This document shows, piece after piece, positions 52,969 through 64,000 of a stretch of 64,000 nucleotides of DNA. The notes below the pieces were generated by a model, which made no database searches, had not been told where the DNA came from, and saw only the letters and a list, made by a program, of their open reading frames with translations. This DNA is from Prorocentrum cordatum. Taxonomy: Eukaryota > Sar > Dinophyceae > Prorocentrales > Prorocentraceae. The DNA is taken from positions 252,501 to 316,500 of the forward strand of contig CAUYUJ010014205.1 of NCBI GenBank assembly GCA_963575745.1, in the 5' to 3' direction. Positions within the stretch are counted from its first letter, which is position 1. Every line of letters starts with the position of its first letter. Both the position numbers and the translations under genes were made by a program.

Positions 52969-55900
52969 AGCTATCGAAGACGCCTACGGCGAATCACCGC
53001 CGCCCCCTGCCCCTTTGGAAGCGCGTCTGTGGCCGACAGCTGGGCCAGAGCTTGGCCAAACTATCGGGCCAGTTGTTCCCGAGTCGGTTTGGAAAGACTT
53101 CGGGGAACGCATGGGGGAGCAAGAAGAAGAGGAGGGGCAGGATGAGGAAAAAAGAGGAGGATGAGGAGGAGGAGGCCTCTTGGGCGCATCTTGGGGCACT
53201 CTTGGGGCCTCCTGGGAGCTTCCTGGGGGGGCTTCTTGGAGGGTCGTTGGGGGCCTTAGGGGGCTTCTTGGGGGCCTCTTTGGCCGTCTTAGGGCGCTCA
53301 TGGCTTGTTTGACGCCGTCGGAAGACGTCTTAGGGGCCTGTCAGGGTCGTGTTGGGGCCCTCGTGGGGCAATCTTTCAAAACACAAAAACCCTTAGGAAA
53401 ATCAATGATGTTGGCCTTTTCGGGCCCTCCTGGACGCCTTTTGGGCCGTCTTGGAGGCCTTTGGGGGGCTTCTTGGGCAATCCGGAGGCCATCTTAGGCC
53501 GTCTTGGGCCGTCTTGGGGGCATTAGCCGTCTTGGAGGCCATGTTGGCCGTCTTGGAGGCCTCTTGGGCCCGCTTGGGGCCGTCTTGGCGGCCTCTTGGG
53601 CCGTCATGGGGCCATCTTGGAGTCCTCGTGGGCGATCTTGGGGGCCTCTTGCGCCGTCTTGAGCCGTCGGAATGCCGAGGAGAAGCAAATGCCAAAATCC
53701 GTCAAAAACCAAAGGACAATCAATGATTTTGACCTCTTCGGGCCCTGCTGGAGGACCTCTTGGAGGCCTCTTGGACCGTCTTGAAGGCCTCTTGGGGGCC
53801 TCTTGGGCCGTCTTAGGCCATCTTGAGGCCATCTCAGGTCGTCTTGGGTGAATATTGGGCCGTCTTGGAGGCATCTTGGGGCCATCTTAGCCGTCTTGGA
53901 GGCATCTTGGGCGTCTTGGAGGCCTCTTGGGCCGTCTTGGGGCCCTCATGGGGCCATCTTGGGGGCCTCTTGGGCCGTCATGGGGCCATCTTGGAGTCCT
54001 CGTGGGCGATCTTGGGGCGATCTTGGGGGCCTCTTGGGCCGTCGGAAGGCCGACAAGGCGAAAATGCCGAAGTCCGTCAAACGCCTAAGAACAATCAATG
54101 ATTTTGGCCTCTTCGGGCCTTCCTGGAGGACCTCTTGGAGGCTTCTTGGGCTGTCTTGGAGACCTCTTAGGGGGCTTTTGGGCCGTCCTGGGCCATCTTG
54201 AGGCTATATTAGGCCTTCCTGGGTACATCTTGGGCCGTCTTGCAGTCATTTGGGGGCCATCTTAGCCGTCTTGGAGGCCATCTTGGCCGTCTTGGAGGCA
54301 TCTTAGAGGCCATCTTGGGTCATCTTGAGCGAAACATTGGGGATTGAGGTCCTTTCCGGGTGGCCGGCGGGACGGGCCGAAGCCCCAGCTAGCACTCCAG
54401 GCACCCTTGCTATGAATCGACAGGGGGCGGCGGATCGAAGACGACTACGGCGAATCACCGCCGCCCCCTGCCCCTTTGGAAGCGCCTCTGTGGCCGACAG
54501 CTGGCCCAGAGCTTGGCCAAGCTATCGGGCCAGTTGTTCCCGAGTCGGTTTGGAAAGACTTTGGGGAACGCATGGGGGAGCAAGAAGAGGAGGAGGGGGA
54601 GGATGAGGAAAAAAGAGAAGGAGGAGGAGGAGGAGGAGGAGGAGGAGGCCTCTTGGGCGCATCTTCGGGCACTCTTGGGGCCTCCTGGGAGCTTCCTGGG
54701 GGCCTCTTGGAGGGTTGTTGGGGGCTTTGGGGGGGGCTTCTTGTGGGCCTCTTTGGCCGTCTTAGGGCGTTCCTGGCTTGTCTGACGCCGTCGGAAGCCG
54801 TCTTGGGGGCCTGTCTGGGTCGTCTTGGGGCCCTCTTGGGGCAGATCAGAGGTTCTTAGATGCCATTTTGGGCGTCTTGGAGGCCTCTTGGGCCGTTTTG
54901 GGGCCCTCTTGGGGCAGTCGTGGGAGCCTTTTTGGGCCGTCATGGGGCCAACTTGGAGGCCTCTTGGGCGATCTTGGGGGCCTCTTGGGCCGTCGTGAGC
55001 CGTCGGAATGCCGAGAAGAAGCAAATGCCAAAACTTATGAAAAACCTAAGGAAGATCAATGATTTTGGCCTCTTCGGGCCCTTCTGGAAGACCTCCTGGA
55101 CGCCTTTGGGGCCGTCTCGGAGGCCTCTTGGGCCGTCTTGGGCCTTTTTGAGGCCGTCTTAGGTTGTCTTGGGTGCATCTTGGGCCGTGTTGGAGGCATC
55201 TTGGGGCCATCTTAGCCGTCTTGGAGGCCATTTTGGCCGTCTTGGAGGCCTCTTGGGCCCTCTTGGGCATGGGGCCATCTTGGAGGCCTCGTGGGCGATC
55301 TTGGGGGCCTCTTGGGCCGTCTTGAGCCGTCGGATTGGAGGCCTCTTGGGGGCCTCTTGGGCCATCTTAGGCCATCTGGAGGCCATCTCAGGCCGTCTTG
55401 GGTGCATCTTGGGCCGTGTTGGAGGCATCTTGGGGCCATCGTAGCCGTCTTGGAGGCCATCTTGGGCGTCTTGGAGGCCTCTTGGGCCCTCTTGGGGCCC
55501 TCTTGGGGCTGCCTTGGGGGCCTCTTGGGCCGTCATGGGCCTATCTTGGAGTCCTCGTGGGCGATCTTGGGGCGATCTTGGGGGCCTCGTGGGCCGTTGT
55601 GAGGTCTTCGGAAGGCCGAAAAGAAGCAAATGCCAAAATCTTTCAAAAACCAACGGAAAAACAATGTTGTGGGCCTCTTAGGGCCCTCCTTGAGGACCTC
55701 TTGGAGGCGTCTTGGGGGGCTCTTGGGGGCCTCTGGGGCCGTCTTGAACCATCCGGAGGCTATCTTAGGCCGTTTTGGAGGCATCTTGGGCCATCTTGGA
55801 GGCATCTCGGGGCCATCTGAGCCGTTTTGGAGGCCATGTTGGCCGTCTTGGAGGCCATCTTGGGCAGTCTTGGAGCCGTCTGGAGCAGGAAAAACCCTTT

Positions 55901-58900
55901 GCAACCACCTCCGGAGAAGCCGAGCAATATTTCCGGGTGTCCAGCGGGACGGGCCGAAGCCCCAGGGGGAGTTTCTTGGGAAAAAGAACCAAAACCAAAA
56001 CCGAAAGGATTCAGCACGCCAGGCACCCCTGTGGCAAGCCAACAGGGGGCGGCGGATCGAAGACGCCTACGGCGAATCACCGCCGCCCCCTGCCTTTTTG
56101 GAAGCGCCTCTGTGGCCAAACGTTGAGGCCAGACCTGCCAAGCTGTCGGACCATGTGTTCCCCGAATCGGTTTGGAAAGCCTTCGGGGAACACGTGGGCA
56201 TCTTGAAAGTCATCTTGGCCGTCTGGAGGCCATTTTGACCCTTCCGGGCCTTCTTGGAGGACGTCTTAGAAGGCTATTGGGCCGTCTTGGGGGCCTCTTG
56301 GGCCGTCTTGGGGGCCTCTTGGGGCCGTCTTGGGGGACTCTTGGGCCGTTCTTGGGCCTCTTGGGCGATCTTTGGGGGCACTTGGGTCGTCTCGGGCCGT
56401 CGGATGGCCGAACAACAAACAAATGCCACAATCCTTCAAAAAACTCATGGGAAATTAATGATTTTGGCCTGTTCGGGCCTTCCTGGAGGCCCTCTTGGAG
56501 GCCTCTTGAGCCGTCTTGGGCCAGCTTCGAGCCAACTTCGGCCATCTTGGTGGGCTCCTGGCCCGTCTGACGCCGTCGGAAGCCGTCTTGGGGGCCTCTC
56601 TGGGCCGACTTGGGGCCCTCTTGGAATGCTCCAGGGCCGTCTTGGAGGTCATCTTGGCATCTTAAAGGCCTCCTGGGCTGTCTTGGCGGCCTCTTGGGGC
56701 CGTCTTGGGGGCCTCTTGGGCCGTTCTGGGGCCATCTTGGAGGCCTCTTGGGCGATCTTTGGGTGCTCTTGGGCCGTCTCGGGCCGTCGGAAGGCCGCAA
56801 AGAAGCAAATGTCAAAATCTGTCAAAAACCTTGGGACAATCAATGTATTTGGCCTTTTCGGGCCTTCCTGGAGGCCCTCTTGGAGGCCTCTTGGGCCGTC
56901 TTGGGCCAGCTTCGAGCCAACTTCGGCCATCTTGGTGGGCTCCTGGCCCGTCTGACGCCGTCGGAAGCCGTCTTGGGGGCCTCTCTGGGCCGACTTGGGG
57001 CCCTCTTGGGGTGCTCCAGGGCTGTCTTCGAGGCCATCTTGGGCGTCTTGGAGGCCTCTTGGGTCGTCTTTGTGCCCTCTTGGGGCTGTCTTGGGGGCCT
57101 CTTTGGGCAGTCCTGAGGCCATCTTGGAGGCCTCTTGGACGCTCTGGGGGCGATCTTGGGTGCCTCTTGGGCCGTCATGGGTCGTCGGAAAGCCGAAAAG
57201 GAGCAAAAACGAAAAACCTGTAAAAACTTTAGCCTCTTCGGGCCCTCCTGGAAGACCTCTCGGAGGCCTCTGAGGCCGTCTTGGAGGCCTCTTGGGCACC
57301 TCTTGGGCCGTCTTGGGCCGTCTTGGAGGTTTCTTGGGCGGACTTGGAGGCATCTCCTCCTCTCTTGGGCCGTCTTGGTCTTGGACCATCTTGGAGGCCA
57401 TCTTGGGCCAACGTGGCCATTTTGGAGGCCATCTTGAGCCATCTTGGCTTTGAGATCCTGGAAGATCTTTCCGGGTGGCCGGCGGGACGGGCCGAAGCCC
57501 CAGGGGGAGTCCCTTGGGAAAAAGTTCAAAACCAAAACCGAAAGGATTCAGCACGCCAGGCACGCCTGCGATGAATCGACAGGGGGCGGTGGATCGAAGA
57601 CGCCTACGGCGAATCACTGCCGCCCTCTAGAATCGCCCATGTGGCCGAGCGTTGTGACAAAAGCTCTGCCAAGACATCGGGCCATGTGTTCCCCCAACCG
57701 TTGTGGAAACCCTTCGGGGCACACTTGGGGGAGGACGGCGGGGAAGATCAAGAGGAGGCGGAGGAGGAGGAGGTGGAGGCGGCGGCGGCGTCGGCTGCGC
57801 CGCCGCCGCCAGCCAGGCTCCCCCCCCCGCCGGGGCCGCCAGCCGCCGCTGCCCGGCCGCCGCGCGCAACGCGCAGGGCCGGGCGCGCCGGGCGCGCGGG
57901 GCGCGCGCGGCGCGGCCGTCCCGGCCGCCGTGGGGTCCCCTTCGGACTCGGGGGCCCCGGGGCCGTGGCGCACGGAGGAGGAGGAGGGGGCATCTTGGGA
58001 GCCTCTCGGGACACTCTTAGGGCCTCCTGGGAGCTTCCTGGAAGCCTCTTGGACCTTTTGGGGGCTTCTCGGGTGCCTCTTTGGCCGTCGTGGTGGGCTC
58101 CTGGCCCGTCTGACGCCGTCGGAAGCCGTCTTAGGGGCCTCTCTGGCCCGACTTGGGGGTTTCTTGGAATGCTCCAGGTCCGTCTTGGAGGCCATCTTGA
58201 GCGTCTTGGAGACCTCTTGGGCCGTCTTGGCGGCCTCTTGAGGCCGTCTTGGGGGGCTCTTGGGGCCGCTCTGGGGCCATACTGGAGGCCTCTTGGGCGA
58301 TCTTTGGGAGCTCTTGGGCCGTCTCGGACCATCGGAAGGCCGAAAAAAGCAAATGCCACAATCCTTCAACAATTCTTTGGAAATCAATGATTTGGGCCTC
58401 TTCGGGCCTTCCTGGAGGCCCTCTCGGAGGCTTTTTGGAACGTCCTGGGCCATCTTAAGGCCATCTTCGGCCGTCTTGGTGGGCTCCTGGCCCGTCTGAC
58501 GCCGTCGGAAGCCGTTTGGGGGACCTCTCTGGGCCGACTTGGGGCCCTCTTGGAATGCTCCAGGGCCGTCTTGGAGGTCATCTTGGCATCTTAAAAGCCT
58601 CCTGGGCCGTCTTGGGGGCCTCTAGGGGCCGTCTTGGGAGCCTCTTGGGCCGTTCTGGGGCCATCTTGGAGGTCTCTCGGGCGATCTTGGGGCGATCTTT
58701 GGGGGCTCATGGGCCGTATCAGGCCGTCGGAAGGCCGAAAAGAAGCAAAAATCAAATCCTTCAAAAACAATAGGACAATCAATGTTTTTTGCCTTTCTGG
58801 CCTTCCTGGAGGCCCTGTTGGAGACCTCTTGGGCCGTCTTGGGCCAGCTTCGAGCCAACTTCGGCCGTCTTGGTGGGCTCCTGGCGCCGTCGGAAGCCGT

Positions 58901-59845
58901 TTGGGGGGCCTCTTTGGGCCGACTTGGGCCTTCTTGGGGAACTCCAGGGCCGTCTTGGAGGCCATCTTGGGCATCTTAGAGGCCTCTTGGGCTCTCTTGC
59001 GGCCGTCTTGGGGGCCTCTTGGGCCGTCATGGGGCCATTTGGGGGGCCTCTTGGGCGATCTTTCTGGAGCCGTCGGACAGCCGAAAACGGGCAGATGCCA
59101 ACATCTTTCAAACACTTCCGGGAAATCTATGATTGTGCCCTCTTCGGGCCTTCCTGGAGCACCTCTTGGAAGCCTTTTGGGCCGTATTGGAGACTCTTGG
59201 GCCGTCTTGGGCCACCTTGAGGCTATCTTGGGCCGTCTTGGGTGCATTTGGGGCCGTCTTGGAGGCATTCGGGGGCCAGCTTAGCCGTCTTGGAAGCCAT
59301 CTTCGGTCTTGGGTGCATTTTGGAGGCCATTTTGAGCCGTCTTGGAGCCGTCTGGAGCAGAAACAACTTTTGGAACCAGGTCTGGGCAATCTTTCCGGGA
59401 CCCCGGCGTGATGCGCCAGAGGCCCAGGGGGAGTTCTTGTGGAAAAGAACCAAACCAAAACCGAGAGGATCTAGCACGCCAGGCACCCCTATGATGAATC
59501 AACAGGGGGCGGCGGATCGAAGACGCCTACGGCGAATCACCGCCGCCCCCTTGCCTTTGTGGAAGCGCTTGTGTGGCCGAACGTTGAGGCCAGTTCTTCC
59601 AAGCTATCGGACCATGTGTTGGACCGAGCCTTCGGGGAACACGTGGGCATCTTGAAGGTCCTCTTGGCCGCCTGGAAGCCATTTTGACCCTTTTCGGGCC
59701 TTTTTGGAGGGCGTCTTGGAGGGCTCTTGGGCCGTCTTGGAGGCCATCTTGAGCGTCTTGGAGGCCTCCTCGGCCGTCTTGGGGGCCTCCTGGAGCCGTC
59801 TTGAGCGTCTTGGAGGCCTCCTCGGCCGTCTTGGGGGCCTCCTGG
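52969..59845 (+). repeat. Array C: five higher-order units of 1.5-1.9 kb
   Basis: Each unit has a conserved head centred on ATCGAAGACGCCTACGGCG flanked by GGGGGCGGCGG and CCGCCGCCCCC (heads near 52975, 54422, 56043, 57580 and 59508; the first lacks its left arm). Then come CCCCTTTGGAAGCGCCTCTG, sometimes a GGA tract, and a long block of CTTGGGCCGT/CTTGGAGGCC short repeats. Periods are about 1450, 1620, 1540 and 1930 bp. Heads 3-5 are preceded by a shared leader (CAAAACCGAAAGGATTCAGC). All long frames here are Pro/Arg/Lys or Leu/Gly repeats. Unit 4 contains an extra GC-rich insert (57770-57960). Confidence 0.8.
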
Positions 59846-59849
59846 AGCC

Positions 59850-59886
59850 CTTGAGCCAAAATGGCTCTTAGCCATTTTGGCTCAAG
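59850..59886 (+). other. DinoSL relic arranged as a 17-bp-arm palindrome
   Basis: CTTGAGCCAAAATGGCT (59850-59866), loop CTT, AGCCATTTTGGCTCAAG (59870-59886): perfect arms. The right arm plus one loop base (59869-59886) matches the last 18 of the 22 nt of the DinoSL, the leader trans-spliced to nuclear mRNAs. The LINE ORF1 begins 95 bases downstream, at 59981. The left arm is the same leader in reverse. Confidence 0.8.
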
Positions 59887-59980
59887 GACTCAAGGACTCC
59901 TCGGTGCCACTGGAATTCCTAAACTACAGTCGGCACTGACGAACGTAAGCTTGCACCAGATACCACCGCCACGATTCGGC

Positions 59981-60945
59981 ATGGCGCAATGGTCCAGCAC
60001 GGCACGACACCAGTCGTGGCACGCGTCGCACGGCCACGGATGGGGCTCGCAGCCTTCATCATGGTGGCAGTGCAACTTCTGCTCGTGGTGGAATACCGCG
60101 GACCCGTTGCAACCGGGCACGTGAACGTGAAGAACGGCCACATCGACCACCCAGTGAGGAACGAGATCAGCACGCTCTCGGGCCAGGTGGCGAATATGTC
60201 GTCTCAGCAGTCGCTCCTCCCTCAGTCGCAGCCGGGAGCGGACAATGCCGAGGTGAAGCAGGTTGATGCGGCACTTGCCAACCTCCCGCCGGGGCCAGAG
60301 TACGCCTCAGCGAGAGCAGAGCTGACAAAGGCCGCGCAGGCGGCCCGAATGAAGATTGTGAAGTCGAAGCCGCTCGGCGCCCAGCTGGACTCGTGCAAGG
60401 GCGCGTTGGACAGGTGCACGAAGCGCATCTCCGAGATCGACGCGATGGCGGACAAGCCTCAGCTGGCCCGTGCGACGGCGACGCAGGAGCAGGAGAGGCT
60501 CCAGGCCGAGTTGGCGGAGCTGCAGAAGAATGCAGCGCAGCAGCCAAGCCAGCCGAACTCCATAGAGGCAATGACGTCGGTCCTCGACGACGTCTTGAAG
60601 GAGATGTCGGTAGGCTTCGTGGACCCACAACACGTGGCGCAAGCGAAGGACCTGATGCAGCAGCTCGTCACTGGCATCCAGTCCATAGCAGCGCAGGCAC
60701 AGCAGACAGCCTCAGTAGCAGCGGTGGCGGTGCCCGCCGTTCATCAGCCGGTCCCGGTCGACACTTCTGGGGACATCGAGCTGGAGGTGCCGCCGCTGCC
60801 TGGGATGGGGTCTGTCACAGATCCAGCCATGGAGGTAGGACGCAAGCCTCTCAAGAGCAAGACCCCCCCCCCAATGCCACCGCGTACGGGCCAGTTTTTC
60901 CAGCCCCTGGAGCGGCCCCTGGGGGGGCATGAGCGTCCGATCTGA
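59981..60945 (+). pseudogene. LINE ORF1 downstream of the DinoSL relic
   Basis: ATG 59981 opens 47 codons with WWQCNFCSWWN, the first half of a W-x-C-x2-C finger, and a stop at 60124. Coding quality then continues in the frame of ATG 59989 to a TGA at 60945: VRNEISTLSGQVANMSSQQS, a helical Ala/Gln/Glu-rich coiled coil (LDRCTKRISEIDAM; TQEQERLQAELAELQKNAAQ) and a Pro-rich tail (TPPPMPPRTG). Thus one frameshift near 60.1 kb. ORF1 proteins of LINEs bind element RNA. Assignment rests on position ahead of the endonuclease and on the coiled coil. Confidence 0.6.
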
Positions 60946-61589
60946 TACCCGTGTTTGTCAACACGTAGGGGAATCACATATTTCAGTAGGGGCCCAGGGG
61001 ATGATTTTAAATTGGCCGTGCCACCCAGAGGAGTACCAGCGTGGTCGTAATTACGCAGTGCTACCGCCAGCCAGGAATGCCGCACCCTGCCCGGGAGCGA
61101 CTTGTGAGAGCGTCGCCCAAGAGATGCTTTCACCAATGCCCGTATGTAGATTTGGGAGTAATGACTGCGAGGTTGGGTATAACCAAGCAGTACAATACCT
61201 AGAGTGTAGTAGTTGCTACGCTTGGAACGGGGAGCATGGGAGCGTTGACCGAGAGATGCTTTCAGCCGAGTGCTCGGATCATTCATTTGTACATGCATGC
61301 CCTTTTGATGTTTACGATATCTGTGCTTGCATTGAGAATTTAGGGGTTCAGCCCCCCCCCCCGCCCCATCGAGCGAGAGGTGAACTGCTGCGGAAGGGGC
61401 GCGGGGGGAACGAGAGGAGACGGGTGTTGCGCGGAGCAGGTTGGAGAGTGGAGGGCCCAGGGGGGCCGAGCCGACGTGCACGGTCAAAACTTCGACACTT
61501 CTTCAGCTTGCGTTGGAGGCCGTGCCCAGGTGGCCCTGAGAAGGCCCATGTTCATGAAGCCGGGGGTGGAGCCGACCGCCCGGGCCAAG
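60946..61589. other. Spacer between LINE ORF1 and endonuclease
   Basis: Two direct repeats of GAGAGATGCTTTCA/CAAGAGATGCTTTCA type (61119-61133 and 61251-61265) and no domain. In-frame sequence of the 60929 ORF here is not endonuclease-like, so it may be untranslated or inserted. Confidence 0.4.
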
Positions 61590-64000
61590 AAGACGAGAAT
61601 GTCCGAGTTGGCACGGCAAATGTGCAGACGTTATGTCTATGGGAAGAGCGACGTGCTAGTACTAGGGCTGTAGGAGTGGTGTTGTCAGGAAATGTGCATT
61701 TGCTTGAATGCACGTCTGCACGGTCTGGGATTGACACTGTTGGGATCCAGGAAGGCCGCTCCATTTCACAGCGCATAAAATCAAGCACGTCCTACACCAC
61801 GTTTGTTGCGAGAGCCAATTCTCGTGGCAACTACGGCGTGCAGATATGGATTTCGAAGGCCCTGCAATTTGAGGACGACCGCTTTCACGTGATAAGCAGT
61901 CGGGCCGCGCATGTTGCAGGCAAATCCAAGAAACTCGGTTGTTCGATGATTGCGGTCTCGGCCCATGCCCCCATGGAGCGGGATCGGGAAGAGGCGAACA
62001 ATGTATTTTGGGACGATCTGACGAGTGTGTTGTTGAATGCACGAGGCAAGTACCCATGTGCGCATGTAGTGTTGTGCAAAGATGCAAATGCCAAGAAACC
62101 CTCGCCCCGAGATACGTCGCCTCCATCGAGAGACAGAAATGACGACAACCGTTGGCGTTTCATGACACTTCTGCATAATACGTCTTTGCATGCGTCGTCA
62201 GAGAAATTTGAGCACGGATGCACGTGGAGGTCGCCGAGAGGCACTGTCTCGTCGATCGATTATGTTTGCACCAGTACCCAGCTTGATGCCGATGTTAAAC
62301 GAGCGTGCGTCGAAGACAGCGCGCCCTTAACAATCGGCGGACAGGAAGATCAAAGGTTGCTCGTGGCAGAGTTTGGGGTTTCCCCAGGGCTGCCATGACA
62401 GCCCGGCGGAGAAAACCAAAGGCCCCGGGAAGTTCCGCTTCAATCAGCTGGAGTTGAGGAGCGGATGGGCCGTTGAGCGATTCAAGCGTTACGCGTGGGA
62501 TTTCTCACCCCAGCCAGGCACTGTCGACGAGCACCTTCGCGATTTGAATGCCTACGTGAAGGCGCCTGCTTTGAAGTGTTTTGGCGAGCCTAGAGACATC
62601 CCGCAAAAATCTTGGATAACCCCAGACACTTGGGTCATCGCGAGGCGCGTTGCTCCCATGCGGAGGCGGATGCATAAACTCGGTTCTTGTTTTAACGCGT
62701 TCTTGGTTGAGCGAGCATTTTATGCATGGGCGCCCTTGCGCGGGTGCGTGTTCCAAGCTCCCTCGCAAGCGTCGCGCGGCTGGGCGGCAATCGGCCAGAG
62801 CGAGACCGCGAGGGCAAAACAACGCCATGTGGCAACCCTCAAAGCAGGCGTTCGCTTGTCTTGGACGCTTCGAGTGTCTCCGTAAAGCCACTTGTCAACA
62901 GAGATCGCGAAGCTTGGTGGCGCGACGCCGCCTGGGAGATCCAGTGTGCGTCGCAATCGGGTGACATGCGGCGCAGGTTTCGATTGCCTGGCAAACTAGA
63001 CGGAAGGCAAAAGGCCACCTCGGGCTCTGCCATTCGAAAGAAAAGTGGCGAACCGGTCGCTGGCGAGCCAGAGCGCCAAGGACGATGGCAAGAGCATTTT
63101 GCCGAGGTGTTCAGAGGGGCGATCGCGAGTAAGGCATTGCTGCGCGCGCCTGCGCCGCAAGACATCGCGCGAAGCACGAGTCTCAAGCTGTCGCCTGAGC
63201 GGGCGGCGCGGGCACACCGCAAGCGAGAATCTTGTCGCGGCGTCGGCCCAGATGAGATGCCAGCCGAGCTCTTGAAGGCAGGGGGAGACGCCATCGCTGT
63301 GAAATATTTTGCAGTCGAGAAACGTGTTGTTGAAAGCGAAACTTGGCCAGACGATTGGATGGGGGGTCGTGTGCAGGAGATTTCCTAGGTGAAGGAGTCG
63401 GACGACGAGTGCGACAACAACAGGGGAGCGCCGTTGTCTGACCATGCAGGAAAGGCATTTTGCCCCCAGCTAAGCGAGCGCATCGAACCGCGCTACAACT
63501 CTTGCCTGCCAACGTCGCAGTACGGCGCAATTAAAGGAGGTGGGACCGATGTTGCCCACAACCTGGTTCGCGCCGTTATAGAATATGCGTCGTCGCATTG
63601 TTTGTCAATATTTGTGCTGTTCATTGATTTGGTCAAGGCTTTCGACGGAATCATCCGCGAACTCATATTTGGCTTCTCAGCTTCTTCCCAAGAGTCGCCC
63701 GTCGAGTACTTGGCGCCCCTCGGCGTTGACCAGGACGTTGCCGAGTGGCTGGCGTCTTACATATGCTCCGAAGGAGGCGTGTTTGAACAGTGGAACGTGG
63801 ACCTGAAAGTTACCTCCCTTGTGGCGCGGCTGCACGAGGGGCCGCGGTTCCCGCGCGGCTCGCTCGACACAGTTGCGCGGTCGCACAAGGGAGGGCGCCG
63901 GGGATGCATCTTCGGAGCTGCGGTTTTCAACGCGGGATACTCGGTCCCGATCAAAATGTTCCACGAGGACATGAGGCGCAAAGGCATTGCCCTACGCGCG
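61590..64000 (+). pseudogene. LINE ORF2: endonuclease and start of reverse transcriptase, right edge
   Basis: EEP endonuclease: VRVGTANVQTL (61608), DTVGIQEGRS (catalytic Glu, near 61735), GNYGVQIWISKAL, MIAVSAHAPMERD, VVLCKDANAKK (the D-x-N step, near 62075) and SSIDYVCTS; the final Ser-Asp-His is replaced by EDQ. A TGA at 62396 ends this frame. The linker continues in another frame (FRFNQLELRSGWAVERFKRY, to about 62885), then back in the first (NRDREAWWRDAAWEIQCAS). A TAG at 63386 precedes the RT: FVLFIDLVKAFDGII (motif A, near 63610) and GGRRGCIFGAAVFN (motif B, Gln replaced by Arg, near 63894). The frame is open to base 64000, where the window cuts it. Two shifts, one stop. Confidence 0.8.

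Noticed and set aside
52969-59845. Many 100-320-codon frames of Pro/Arg/Lys or Gly/Leu type
   Set aside because: They are six-frame readings of CTTGGGCCGT-type short repeats, present on both strands at once.

Overview
The window looks like nuclear DNA of a dinoflagellate. The most specific clue is an 18-nt match to the 3' part of the dinoflagellate trans-spliced leader (DinoSL) at 59869-59886. Supporting clues are very high GC, long trinucleotide tracts, many decayed LINE-type retrotransposons and very few host genes. I cannot name the genus. There is no bacterial-style operon; almost everything is mobile-element sequence or satellite.

Layout. 2-3469: one uninterrupted LINE ORF (endonuclease C-terminal part, reverse transcriptase, zinc knuckle) cut by the left window edge. 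3470-7474: a TCC tract, two copies of a TIR-bearing repeat (element A) and pieces of a second LINE. 7475-14634: a DIRS-like tyrosine-recombinase retrotransposon with a small membrane-protein ORF, a gag-like ORF, and RT, RNase H, tyrosine recombinase and DNA methyltransferase-like domains. It sits inside the second LINE's endonuclease, and its own methyltransferase is split by a smaller TIR element (element B). 14760-18100: the rest of that LINE and an unassigned minus-strand coding-like stretch. 18.4-23.9 kb: candidate exons of a fascin-like (beta-trefoil) gene, with one convincing intron. 25.4-36.3 kb: mostly satellites, foldback repeats and a GC-rich block. 37.07-38.63 kb: the best host gene, a histidine-acid-phosphatase-type enzyme with a C-terminal EF-hand. 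41.6-52.3 kb: four LINE fragments on both strands, a third element A and several satellites. 52.97-59.85 kb: a higher-order array of 1.5-1.9 kb units (array C). 59.85-64.0 kb: a LINE whose 5' end carries a palindromic DinoSL relic, followed by ORF1, endonuclease and the start of the RT, running off the right edge.

How it fits together. The nesting gives a relative order: LINE, then the DIRS-like element inside it, then element B inside the DIRS-like element. Elements A and C share a design (conserved head, GGA tract, CTTGGGGCC-type short repeats), suggesting related non-autonomous repeats. The DinoSL relic suggests that trans-spliced RNA was copied back into the genome. All domain calls are by eye from motifs; no database search was possible.
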